DNA from: an uncultured Clostridia bacterium
Lineage (GTDB): Bacteria > Bacillota > Clostridia > Christensenellales > CAG-138
NCBI GenBank assembly: GCA_937900325.1
Contig: CALCEX010000118.1
Span: forward strand, 1 to 64,000
Direction: 5' to 3'
Length of the DNA: 64,000 bases
A model generated the notes under the pieces. It ran no database searches, had not been told where the DNA came from, and was given only the letters and a program-made list of their open reading frames with translations. The position numbers and the translations under genes are program-made. Each line of letters begins with the position of its first letter. Position 1 is the stretch's first letter. Below, one piece after another: positions 7,506 to 15,503 of this stretch.

Positions 7506-9473
7506 TTATATTCTTCCCGTGGAGTCGGTCTTTATTGCGCCGCTGCGGTAGGCGTCAAGGAGGGCGTTGAGGTCCTCTATGCGGCGCTCTATCCCCTCTC
7601 CGGCGTCGGTATCGGATATCATCAGCCTGCGGGGAAGGTTTTCCACTATGAAGGAGTGGGAGGTTATGTCCTTTTTGCCGTGTATGGCGTCCTCACGGGT
7701 GGTAAATGGCTCGTGAGCGGCGATGCGCATCCTGTGGGAGCTGAAGAACATGGTGTAGCCCGCTATGCCCGTCTGCTTGTGGTAGGCCTTGCAGAAGCCG
7801 CCGTCTATGACCACCAGGCGGCCGCCGCCCTTGAGGGGATTCTCTCCCTCCTTTACCTTTACGGGCATATGGCCGTTTATGATGCGGCTCCAGGGCTTGT
7901 GCAATTCGAAATCGTCCAGTATCCGGCGGCAGAATTCCTCGCTGCCGTAATAGGAGTAATAGGGGTTCTTCGGCTCCGTGTAGGTCGCCTTGTCCTCTAT
8001 CAGGGCCCGCTCGAAGGTGGTTATCTTTTCCCTGCCGCAAAGGGGGGAATTCCTGCCGCACCAGAGGAACCAGAGAAAGTCCAGCCCGCGCAGCCGCTCC
8101 ATGCTGCCCTCCGGGGCGAAGAAGCCCTGGCGCGCCAGCCGGTCCGCCCAGTCCAGAAACGCCCGGCCCCTGAGAGGGGTATCGGAATAAAGGGAAAACT
8201 CCATGAACTGGCCGTCGCTGTCGCAGGGTATGCAGCCGTGATAGAGCAGATTGCCGTTGTGCCTGCGGTATATTGAGCCCACGGAATAGAGGAAGCGCGT
8301 ATGGGCCTGAAGCTTTTCGCTGCGGCGGAAGCTGGAGACCAGCCCGTCTATTATGTCCTGCTCCTCCGGGGTTAGTCTGTTCGGGTCGGCGGGGTCTATG
8401 GTGGGGAAGTCGGCGTCCCTGAGGGGGTATACCGTGCCGTCTATCTCTATGGCGCCCTCCTGATAGTTTATGCGGGAGAGCATATCCCTGTCAGCCATCC
8501 GGTATTCGGGCCGGCGGGCTATTATCTGCCCCTCCAGCTTGAACATTATTACGCACATCGCCTTATGCATACGGGAGAACAGCTCGCTGTCCCGCGGGAG
8601 ATTGTGCTCCGCCGGAAGCACGCGGGGCCGGAACACCTCCGCGTTTTTGTATGTGCCGTCGCTGAATACCGCCAGGGGCAGAAGGTTTATGCCATAGGCG
8701 TTTTCCAGCATATCCATATTGTCGTACTGTATGCAGTTCTTTACGGCGATGGCCACGCACACCGGGCTGCCGGCGGCCGCGCCCATCCACAGCACGTCGT
8801 GGTTGCCCCACTGTATATCCACGCTGTGATGGCTCATGAGGTTATCCAGTATAACGTCGGCATGGGGGCCGCGGTCGAATATATCGCCGACTATGTGCAG
8901 GGTATCCACGGCCATGCGCTTTATGAAGGTGCAAAGCTCGGTTATGAGGGTATCCGCCATGCCGGTGTCTATTACGGAGCGGATTATGTTGTCGTAATAG
9001 GTATGCTTGTCGTACTGATCCTGAGGATTGAGAAGCTCCTCCATTATGTAGGCAAAGTCCTCCGGCAGCGCCTTGCGCACCTTGGAGCGGGAGTACTTTG
9101 AGGCGGTGTAGCGGGCCATTTCGATAAGCCTGTGCAGCGTTACCCTGTACCAGTCGTTGAGGCCGAAGGAGGCCCTTTCGTGTATGCCGTGCAGCGTCTC
9201 CACGGGATAGTATATTAGCACCGCAAGGCCGCGGCGCTCCTCAGAGGTGAGGGAGCTTTCAAAGAGCTCGTCTATCTTTTCGCTTATGGCCCCGGAGGCG
9301 TTGTTGAGTATATGGAGAAAGGCCTCATGCTCGCCGTGTATGTCGCTCATGAAATGCTCGGTGCCCTTGGGAAGGCTGCGTATCGCCTCCAGCTTTATTA
9401 TCTCCGCACAGGCGGACTGTACCGAAGGGAATTCCCGTGAAAGCAAGGTCAGGTAGCGGATATCCTGCTCCAT
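7506..9473 (-). CDS. fbp: Fructose-1,6-bisphosphatase, class III
   Basis: A 655-residue class III enzyme of the Firmicute type, full length. Metallophosphatase motifs appear in order: Ser-Asp-Ile-His-Gly-Glu (about 43-48), Gly-Asp-Ile-Phe-Asp-Arg-Gly and Gly-Asn-His-Asp-Val-Leu. It converts fructose-1,6-bisphosphate to fructose-6-phosphate in gluconeogenesis, which would feed the glycogen and GlmS routes elsewhere in this window. Monocistronic by appearance, with a terminator right after the stop and an extended -10 element upstream. Confidence 0.95.
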   Translation of the reverse strand: MEQDIRYLTLLSREFPSVQSACAEIIKLEAIRSLPKGTEHFMSDIHGEHEAFLHILNNASGAISEKIDELFESSLTSEERRGLAVLIYYPVETLHGIHERASFGLNDWYRVTLHRLIEMARYTASKYSRSKVRKALPEDFAYIMEELLNPQDQYDKHTYYDNIIRSVIDTGMADTLITELCTFIKRMAVDTLHIVGDIFDRGPHADVILDNLMSHHSVDIQWGNHDVLWMGAAAGSPVCVAIAVKNCIQYDNMDMLENAYGINLLPLAVFSDGTYKNAEVFRPRVLPAEHNLPRDSELFSRMHKAMCVIMFKLEGQIIARRPEYRMADRDMLSRINYQEGAIEIDGTVYPLRDADFPTIDPADPNRLTPEEQDIIDGLVSSFRRSEKLQAHTRFLYSVGSIYRRHNGNLLYHGCIPCDSDGQFMEFSLYSDTPLRGRAFLDWADRLARQGFFAPEGSMERLRGLDFLWFLWCGRNSPLCGREKITTFERALIEDKATYTEPKNPYYSYYGSEEFCRRILDDFELHKPWSRIINGHMPVKVKEGENPLKGGGRLVVIDGGFCKAYHKQTGIAGYTMFFSSHRMRIAAHEPFTTREDAIHGKKDITSHSFIVENLPRRLMISDTDAGEGIERRIEDLNALLDAYRSGAIKTDSTGRI

Positions 9474-9508
9474 GAATAAGCTCCTCCAAAAGTTTTTATT
9501 ATAGATGT

Positions 9509-9517
9509 ATTATAACA
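9509..9517 (-). promoter_or_regulatory. Extended -10 promoter for fbp
   Basis: On the minus strand TGTTATAAT lies 36 bases before the fbp start codon; the -35 is poor (CTTTAT), as is usual for extended -10 promoters. Confidence 0.5.
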
Positions 9518-9547
9518 TATAAGCAGTAAAAATAAAGAAGGGAAATA

Positions 9548-10777
9548 TCATTTTATAAGTAAGCAGCACATATCGTTTACGTTGGTGCCGGTGGGGCCCG
9601 TGAATATAAGGCCGCCCGCCTGCTTTAAGGCGTTGTAGGAGTCGTTGGCCTTCAGCGCGCCGGGTATGGAAATGCCCAGGGCGTCCAGCTTGCCCTTCGT
9701 TTCCCCCGTGACTATGCCGCCCGCCGCGTCGGTAGGGCCGTCCGTGCCGTCCGAGCCTACGGAGAAGAGGCACACGTCCTTCATGCCCGCTATGCCCAGC
9801 GCGCCGGAGAGGGCAAGCTCCTGATTGCGCCCGCCAAGGCCGCCGCCGGTCACATGTACGACAGTCTCGCCGCCCGCAATGAAGGCGAGAGGCTCACCGC
9901 AGCCCCTGTGGTATTGCGCGATGGAGGCAAGGAAGCTTCCCGCCTCCCTTGCCTCGCAGCAGAGCGAGGCCGTGAGTATAAGGGGCTTGTAGCCGAGCTT
10001 TTTCGCTGTCTCGGCGGCGGAGGCGCAGAGCTGCGTCACGCTGCCGGTGATTATCGTTTCGATATTTTCAAGGGCCTTTGGCGTTTCAACGTCCATAAGG
10101 GAAAGAGCTTTATCGGAAAGCTTCAGCCCGTATTTTTTTATTACGGCGTGGGCGTCGGCGCTGGTCGAGCTGTCGGGGCAGGCGGGGCCGGAGGCTATCA
10201 TGTCCAGCGGGTCGCCTATTATATCGGAAAGGATTATCGAAACAATGCGCGCGCCGCCGCAGGCCATGGCGAACCTGCCGCCCTTTATGGCGGAGAGCCG
10301 CTTGCGTATGGTATTCATCTCGGTTATATCCGCGCCGGAGGAGAGCAGCTGCCTGTTTATATCCTGCAATTCCTCAAGGGGTACCAGCGGGCTTTCAAAC
10401 AATGCGCTGCCGCCGCCGGAAATAAGCAATATCAGCGTATCCTCCGGGGTGAGGCTATGGGCGAGGGACAAGGCAGCCTCCGCCGCGCGCACCGAGTTAT
10501 CGTCCGGCACGGGATGCCCCGTCTCGTATATGGCGATATTTTTCGAAAAGCCGCCCCCGGAATGGCCGTATTTGGTTATGACCACGCCCGATTCAATGCG
10601 CCCGCCCAGCCGGTCGTATGCCGCCCTTGCCATCTGATACCCCGCCTTGCCTATTGCCGCAAGCTTTACCCTGCCGGGCAGGCTGACGGAGCCGAGGGCC
10701 GCCTTTACCGCGCTGCCGGGCATGGCTCTCTCTATCGCTTCTTTTATGATAAGCCGCGCGTCGTCACATATATTCAT
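9548..10777 (-). CDS. Glycerate 2-kinase, MOFRL/DUF4147 family
   Basis: A 409-residue protein with the DUF4147 N-terminal domain (Gly-Lys-Ala, Gly-Gly-Gly-Ser-Ala-Leu phosphate-binding loop near residue 125) and a C-terminal MOFRL domain (Gly-Gly-Arg-Asn-Gln-Glu, Ser-Asp-Gly-Thr-Asp-Gly-Pro-Thr-Asp-Ala-Ala-Gly). This family phosphorylates glycerate to 2-phosphoglycerate. The start at 10777 has AGGAG about 10 bases upstream; the reading frame continues further up but without a ribosome site. It probably stands alone, divergent from the serpin gene. Confidence 0.88.
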   Translation of the reverse strand: MNICDDARLIIKEAIERAMPGSAVKAALGSVSLPGRVKLAAIGKAGYQMARAAYDRLGGRIESGVVITKYGHSGGGFSKNIAIYETGHPVPDDNSVRAAEAALSLAHSLTPEDTLILLISGGGSALFESPLVPLEELQDINRQLLSSGADITEMNTIRKRLSAIKGGRFAMACGGARIVSIILSDIIGDPLDMIASGPACPDSSTSADAHAVIKKYGLKLSDKALSLMDVETPKALENIETIITGSVTQLCASAAETAKKLGYKPLILTASLCCEAREAGSFLASIAQYHRGCGEPLAFIAGGETVVHVTGGGLGGRNQELALSGALGIAGMKDVCLFSVGSDGTDGPTDAAGGIVTGETKGKLDALGISIPGALKANDSYNALKQAGGLIFTGPTGTNVNDMCCLLIK

Positions 10778-10853
10778 ACGGCCGGTTCTCCTGTGCAGAG
10801 TGGATTTGGGTAGTTTTGAACTATTGTACAAAATAACGGACCGGTATGCAACC

Positions 10854-10882
10854 TTGCGGCGGGGCAAACCGTTTAGTATAAT
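10854..10882 (+). promoter_or_regulatory. Sigma-A promoter for the serpin gene
   Basis: TTGCGG, 17-base spacer, TATAAT; ends 45 bases before the serpin ATG. Confidence 0.7.
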
Positions 10883-10927
10883 GTACGGAAGGTACATAAA
10901 AACACAACACGGAGGATAACGTTCATT

Positions 10928-12181
10928 ATGAAGAAAAGCATGATAAAGCTCATCGCCCTCGGCATGTGCGCCGCCATGCTCACCGGCTGCGCCGCGTCCG
11001 GCGGGGTAAAGAACCTTACCGACGGCGTAAGCGCGGCGGATATAACCCTGCCCGCGGTGACCGACTATACCATGATAGGCGACCTTGGCGCGGGGCTGAT
11101 GCGGTACGCGGCGGCGCAGGACGCCGAAAACCCTGTGATCTCCCCGCTTTCGGCGTATCTTTGCATTGCCATGCTCATGCCCGGGGCAAAGGAAAACACC
11201 ATGGCGGAGTTTGAAAAAATACTCGGCGCGGACTGGGAGAAGGTCGCAGCCCTTGCGGCCAGTATAGAGGCTCAGCTTAAAAATACCGGGGGCAGCACCA
11301 AGCTCGACCTTGCAAATTCCATCTGGACGGATGACGACAGGGCCGTTATAGAGGAGGAATGGCTAAAGACCGTAAAGGCGTATTTCGGCCCCGAGGTATA
11401 TACCGCCGACCTGCCCAGCAATGAGGCCCTGAAGGCGATAAACAAGTGGGTGAACGACAAGACCAACGGCATGATACCCAAGCTCCACGATGACAATTAC
11501 GACAATGACACCATAATGGTGCTGCTCAACGCGCTCTATATGAAGGCGGAATGGGCGCACAAGTTCGACGCCGAGAGCACGAACGACCGTGAGTTCACCA
11601 GGGCGGACGGCAGCGCCGTTACCGTACCGTTCATGAATATGTACGAAGCCTATGAGAGCTACATAAAGACCGACGACGCGGAGGGCATAATGCTGCCCTA
11701 TGACGACGGCAGGCTGGCCTTTATAGCCCTGAAGCCCGGCAGCGGCGACGCGCGGAGCTATGCCGCCTCCCTTACCGGGGCCAGACTGAAGGAACTTATC
11801 GCCGCCGCAAAGGCTGATACCTTCGTTACGGTAAATATACCGAAGTTCAGCACCGGCTACTCGGTATACCTTACGGATGCGCTCAAGGCCATGGGCATGA
11901 CCGACGCCTTTGATCCTGCCCTTGCGGATCTTACCGGCGTGGGCGGGGGCGTTGACGGCCCGCTGTATATATCCTCTGTATTCCAGAAGGTAAAGGTAGA
12001 CGTGGACGAGGAGGGAACGGAGGCCGCCGCCGTAACAGAGGTCGCCATAGCCGGAACCTCGCTTATCGTGGAAGAGCCCATAGTGCTGACCTTCGACAAG
12101 CCCTTCGTATACGCAATAGCGGATACCGAGACCGGCGTGCCGCTCTTTGTGGGCGTAATGGAGAACCCCGAGGCGAAATAA
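10928..12181 (+). CDS. Lipoprotein serpin (serine protease inhibitor)
   Basis: A 417-residue protein: lipoprotein signal (Leu-Thr-Gly-Cys, Cys21) then a complete serpin fold. Family landmarks include Asn-Ala-Leu-Tyr-Met-Lys-Ala-Glu-Trp, the hinge Glu-Glu-Gly-Thr-Glu-Ala-Ala-Ala (about 361-368) and the closing Phe-Asp-Lys-Pro-Phe and Leu-Phe-Val-Gly strands. The small-residue hinge marks an inhibitory serpin rather than a storage type. Aligning the loop by hand to alpha-1-antitrypsin puts P1 at about Thr377 (Gly-Thr-Ser), though the loop is four residues longer, so P1 is uncertain. Membrane-anchored outside the cell, it would block host or competitor proteases. Own promoter and GGAGG ribosome site. 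Confidence 0.93.
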   Translation: MKKSMIKLIALGMCAAMLTGCAASGGVKNLTDGVSAADITLPAVTDYTMIGDLGAGLMRYAAAQDAENPVISPLSAYLCIAMLMPGAKENTMAEFEKILGADWEKVAALAASIEAQLKNTGGSTKLDLANSIWTDDDRAVIEEEWLKTVKAYFGPEVYTADLPSNEALKAINKWVNDKTNGMIPKLHDDNYDNDTIMVLLNALYMKAEWAHKFDAESTNDREFTRADGSAVTVPFMNMYEAYESYIKTDDAEGIMLPYDDGRLAFIALKPGSGDARSYAASLTGARLKELIAAAKADTFVTVNIPKFSTGYSVYLTDALKAMGMTDAFDPALADLTGVGGGVDGPLYISSVFQKVKVDVDEEGTEAAAVTEVAIAGTSLIVEEPIVLTFDKPFVYAIADTETGVPLFVGVMENPEAK

Positions 12182-12199
12182 AAAACAATCATAAAAATC

Positions 12200-12228
12200 A
12201 AAAAAAGCGGCTTTAAGCCGCTTTTTTG
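12200..12228. terminator. Bidirectional terminator
   Basis: Stem AAAGCGGCTT/AAGCCGCTTT with A- and T-runs, between the convergent serpin and anti-sigma genes; serves both. Confidence 0.8.
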
Positions 12229-12246
12229 GTATTGATGGGACAAGCC

Positions 12247-13512
12247 CTAATCGTCAATATCCTTATCATGCTTGACTACTTCGCCGGAAAGGGCGTCTAT
12301 ATGATATTCATACTCAAAGCCGCCGCACCTGAAATCTATCTCATATACCGTGCGGCCGTCCTCCCTGTCCAGCTTGCATTCGTATTCGGTTATGCCGCTG
12401 CCGTCGAGCCCGGCGTGTGAAAGGGCCGCTGACCTTGCCTTTTCCTCGCCTATATAGGCGCTGCCGGCTGATGGCTGCTCGTTATTTTTATCATCCTTCG
12501 AGTTTTCCTGCTTTTTCCCGCCGTCCGCATTTTCCGCCGGGCCGCCCTCGCTTTTTAGTATTTCGCCGGTATTAGCGTCTATATCGTATTCATACTCCCT
12601 GCCGTTCCAGTCAAACTCCAGCTCGTAGATCATGGCCCCGCGCTCATAGTCCATTTCGAGCTCATAGCCGAGTATTTCATCGGCCTTCGCCCCGGCGTGG
12701 GCAAGGGCTATTGCCTTTGCCCTTTCCTCGCCTATATAGGCGCTGTCGCTGGCGGAGCCCTCCGCCGTTACGTTGGCTATTCTCTTGCGGCCGGATTCGC
12801 CTATAAGGTTCAGCTGGTTCACGCTGAGCCCGGCCAGCTCCTCAAAGGTATGGGCGGCGTTGTTTTCGGTTATCTGCTTTATGAGCTGAGCCTTTCCCTC
12901 GGTTATGCCGTATTGCTCCGCAAGGCGCTTTATGTCGGGATCATCGCTTATGGTCTGGCTGAGCACCGCTCCCCTGAAGCTGCCGCTATCCAGCATTCCC
13001 TTTACCTCGGCGCTCAGTCTGCTCTGCATTTCCGCGCCCTTTACGGGATCGTCGCTGTCCACGCTTATAAGTATGGAGTTGGCCATTTCGGATATATATC
13101 CTTCCCTCAGCATTGAGCCTATTATGGCGTTTACAGCTACGTTGAGGTCGCTCCCCTTGAGCTTCATATCGCCTATGACCTTCGCCCCGTCCTCGTTTTT
13201 GGGGCTTACCGATACCACCTGCTCCTTCCTGTTCACCCCAAGCTCTATGCTCGGGTTGACGTCGAGGGCCACGGTAGAGGCTATGCTGTGATCGACCCCG
13301 TAAAGATATGCTCCCGTCAATATCAGAACCATCGCCGCTGCCGCCGCAACGATCCTGCTCAGTATTCTGCCGCTTTTCTTTTTTGCCGTATTTTCCAATA
13401 TTATTACCGTCCCTTTCCGCTTTTCGCATTTTTCCATTACTTCATTAAGGTTATTCGGAGCGGCATTGCCAAATGCCCGCCTTACGCTTTCTTCCGTATG
13501 CCTGCTGCTCAT
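12247..13512 (-). CDS. RsgI-like anti-sigma factor with two PepSY domains
   Basis: A 421-residue membrane protein. A cytoplasmic N-terminal anti-sigma segment (1-50) is followed by one transmembrane helix (about 52-71), then the RsgI juxtamembrane motif Asp-Val-Asn-Pro-Ser-Ile-Glu-Leu (84-91), a helical region, and two PepSY repeats at the C terminus, each ending in a Tyr-Glu-Tyr-Asp/His-Ile-Asp-Ala hairpin and separated by an Asn/Lys-rich linker. Its ATG overlaps the TGA of the upstream sigma gene by four bases, implying translational coupling. It probably holds the sigma factor until the outside domains sense a signal; the ligand is unknown. Confidence 0.85.
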   Translation of the reverse strand: MSSRHTEESVRRAFGNAAPNNLNEVMEKCEKRKGTVIILENTAKKKSGRILSRIVAAAAAMVLILTGAYLYGVDHSIASTVALDVNPSIELGVNRKEQVVSVSPKNEDGAKVIGDMKLKGSDLNVAVNAIIGSMLREGYISEMANSILISVDSDDPVKGAEMQSRLSAEVKGMLDSGSFRGAVLSQTISDDPDIKRLAEQYGITEGKAQLIKQITENNAAHTFEELAGLSVNQLNLIGESGRKRIANVTAEGSASDSAYIGEERAKAIALAHAGAKADEILGYELEMDYERGAMIYELEFDWNGREYEYDIDANTGEILKSEGGPAENADGGKKQENSKDDKNNEQPSAGSAYIGEEKARSAALSHAGLDGSGITEYECKLDREDGRTVYEIDFRCGGFEYEYHIDALSGEVVKHDKDIDD

Positions 13513-14087
13513 TTTAAATGCCCTCCCTTTTTTTCGAGTTTTGATTTCAGCTTTTTTATCGCCCGGCTGTATTTTGAAAGCACCGTCGCAAGCGGCAGGC
13601 CGAGAAGCTCCGCCGTTTCCCTGTGCTTCATGCCGCCTACGGCATGGAGTATCACTACCTGCCGCTCGCTGTCGTCCAGAGCCTTCAGGCACTGCTCGAG
13701 CACCAGCCTGTCCTCCGGCGAGGCCGGGGTCTGCTCAAGGTATTTATCCCAGTCCTCCTCCGGAATGTCGGAACGCCTTCCCCGCTCGCGCAGCTTTTCC
13801 ATGCACAGGTTTCTGGTTATCGTTATGAACCAGGCCATCGGCTTGCCCTGCGGCTTGTATCCCGCCGCGCCGAGGCAGGCGCGCACAAAGCTTTCCTGCG
13901 CTATTTCCTCCGCATCATGGGGGTTTTTAAGAAGGGACAGCGCAAAGGCGTAGACGGAAGGATTGGCAATGCGATACAGCGGCTCCATGGCGTCCGCGTT
14001 TCCCCTTGCCAGTTCCATCATGCAGTTCTCCATTTCCTCCCGCCGGCTCTGCCCGCATTCGACGGCTGCATTCAGGCATATAAGCAT
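13509..14087 (-). CDS. ECF-type RNA polymerase sigma factor
   Basis: A 192-residue sigma-70 family protein. Region 2 lies at about 30-95 (Ala-Glu-Glu-Ile-Ala-Gln-Glu-Ser-Phe) and region 4 at about 125-180 with a helix-turn-helix (His-Arg-Glu-Thr-Ala-Glu-Leu-Leu-Gly-Leu-Pro). Gene overlap with an RsgI-like membrane protein identifies that neighbour as its regulator. The target promoters are unknown; no obvious autoregulatory ECF promoter was found by eye. An alternative internal Met start exists at about residue 19. Confidence 0.92.
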   Translation of the reverse strand: MLICLNAAVECGQSRREEMENCMMELARGNADAMEPLYRIANPSVYAFALSLLKNPHDAEEIAQESFVRACLGAAGYKPQGKPMAWFITITRNLCMEKLRERGRRSDIPEEDWDKYLEQTPASPEDRLVLEQCLKALDDSERQVVILHAVGGMKHRETAELLGLPLATVLSKYSRAIKKLKSKLEKKGGHLK

Positions 14088-14186
14088 ATCCTCTTACTCC
14101 TTTCACTCCGTAAACGGAGAATACCCGGTTTTTATTGCAAATATTTTTTTATATGATCCATATATTCGACGCCGTACCGCTCCATC

Positions 14187-14216
14187 GAAAAAGCCCGCCA
14201 TGAAAAATGGCGGGCT
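14187..14216 (-). terminator. Terminator of the rpsF-ssb-rpsR operon
   Basis: Stem AGCCCGCCAT/ATGGCGGGCT followed on the minus strand by a T-run, 44 bases after the rpsR stop. Confidence 0.8.
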
Positions 14217-14259
14217 CAGCTAACGTTCTTCGGAGTTAAACGGATGCTTTTGTGTCTTA

Positions 14260-14502
14260 TCAGTCTGCTACATAGGGCAGCAGGGCGACGATGCGGGCGC
14301 GCTTTATGGCGATAGCCAGCTCGCGCTGATGCTTTGCGCATACTCCGCTCATGCGGCGGGGCATGATCTTGCCGCGCTCGCTCACATACTTGCGAAGACG
14401 TGCGGTATCCTTATAATCGATATGCTCGACCTTATCTACACAGAAACCGCATACCTTACGCCTGGATTTGCGGGGACGGGGCTTCATTTTGCGCTCTTCC
14501 AT
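14260..14502 (-). CDS. rpsR: Ribosomal protein bS18
   Basis: An 80-residue bS18, last gene of the classic rpsF-ssb-rpsR operon. It keeps a zinc-type set of ligands (Cys18, Cys21, Cys55, His58), so it is the C+ form of the protein. It binds bS6 on the 30S platform. AGGAG-type site upstream. Confidence 0.97.
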   Translation of the reverse strand: MEERKMKPRPRKSRRKVCGFCVDKVEHIDYKDTARLRKYVSERGKIMPRRMSGVCAKHQRELAIAIKRARIVALLPYVAD

Positions 14503-14542
14503 TTGGTGAATCTCCTTTCATTGGCTGGATGATGGCCCCTCG

Positions 14543-14962
14543 TCAGAAGGGCAGCTCGTCGTCCTCTACCTCGGAAAAGCCCTCGGGTGCAGGGGCGCTC
14601 TGGCGCTCAAAGCCGCCGCGGGCGCTGCCGCTGCCGCCATCCTGGCCCTTGGGGGTGAGGAATTCGATCTCATCTGCGATTATTTCAGTAATATATCTCT
14701 TTGAGCCGTCTTTCGCGTCGTAGCTGCGGTTCTGTATCTCGCCTATAACGGAGACCTTGCGCCCCTTGGAAAGATATTTGCCGCAGAGCTCGCCGAGCTG
14801 GCGCCACGCTACGATGTTGAAAAAGTCGGATACCCGCTCCCCGGCCTGATTCTGGAAGCGGCGGTTCACGGCGATGGTGAAGGTGCACACTGTGGCGCCG
14901 CTGCCGGTGGTCCTGACTTCAGGGTCGCGGGTGAGGTTGCCGATAAGGATCGCCTTGTTCAT
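14543..14962 (-). CDS. ssb: Single-stranded DNA-binding protein
   Basis: A 139-residue SSB: OB fold over the first 105 residues (Asn-Lys-Ala-Ile-Leu-Ile-Gly-Asn-Leu start), a short Gly/Ser-rich linker and the acidic C-terminal tip Asp-Asp-Glu-Leu-Pro-Phe that recruits replication and repair proteins. Lies 36 bases after rpsF and 40 before rpsR. Confidence 0.97.
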   Translation of the reverse strand: MNKAILIGNLTRDPEVRTTGSGATVCTFTIAVNRRFQNQAGERVSDFFNIVAWRQLGELCGKYLSKGRKVSVIGEIQNRSYDAKDGSKRYITEIIADEIEFLTPKGQDGGSGSARGGFERQSAPAPEGFSEVEDDELPF

Positions 14963-14998
14963 TTTGATACCATCCTTTCAGCTAAAATTTTTGTTTTA

Positions 14999-15295
14999 TC
15001 AGCCGTTCTGGCGAACTACCATGTAACGCAGGATGCTTTCGTCATTCCTGAAGTTACGCTCAAGCTCGCGGGGCAGCTCGGGAGCTGCTGCGAAATTCAC
15101 CAGCACATAATAGCCCTCGGTCTTATAGTCGATGGGGTAAGCCAGCTTTTTGCGGCCCCACTCATCGGTCTTTTCGATCTCGCCGCCGTTGGCGGTTATG
15201 ATGCCGGAGAACTTTTCGATAACGCCCTTGATGGCCTCATCCTCCAGCTCAGGGGTAACGATGTACATAGCTTCGTACTTGTTCACGCTTTTCAC
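14999..15295 (-). CDS. rpsF: Ribosomal protein bS6
   Basis: A 98-residue bS6 with the Tyr-Glu-x-Met-Tyr-Ile-Val start and a Lys-Lys-Leu-Ala-Tyr-Pro-Ile core. First gene of the operon, with AAGGAGGTG upstream. The 5' leader between the promoter and the gene can form a hairpin (CTGCC/GGCAG, 15316-15333) that may be part of the S6:S18 autoregulatory site known in many bacteria; I could not confirm the conserved bulge by eye. Confidence 0.97.
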   Translation of the reverse strand: MKSVNKYEAMYIVTPELEDEAIKGVIEKFSGIITANGGEIEKTDEWGRKKLAYPIDYKTEGYYVLVNFAAAPELPRELERNFRNDESILRYMVVRQNG

Positions 15296-15357
15296 CTCCT
15301 TATGGTCTTGTGGCCCTGCCGCGCCTTGGGCAGAGCAAGAAGCACGTTAGCTTTCGT

Positions 15358-15386
15358 ATTATATCACCGGAAAAGCCCCCGCGCAA
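15358..15386 (-). promoter_or_regulatory. Promoter of rpsF-ssb-rpsR
   Basis: On the minus strand TTGCGC, 17-base spacer, TATAAT, with TG one base before the -10 (extended -10). About 60 bases upstream of the rpsF start. Confidence 0.8.
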
Positions 15387-15444
15387 TAGCTTTTTTAAGA
15401 AAAATAAGGGCTTTTTGCCCATTTAGGGGCGGCATATCCCGCGG

Positions 15445-15473
15445 TTGTTAAAAAGGGAAATAAGTTGTATAAT
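15445..15473 (+). promoter_or_regulatory. Promoter of the yybS-gdpP-rplI-dnaB operon
   Basis: TTGTTA, 17-base spacer, TATAAT. Transcription from here excludes the in-frame TTG at 15465 as a start and supports TTG at 15504. Confidence 0.8.
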
Positions 15474-15503
15474 AAATCATCTGTACAAGGAGAAATTTGG
15501 CAC

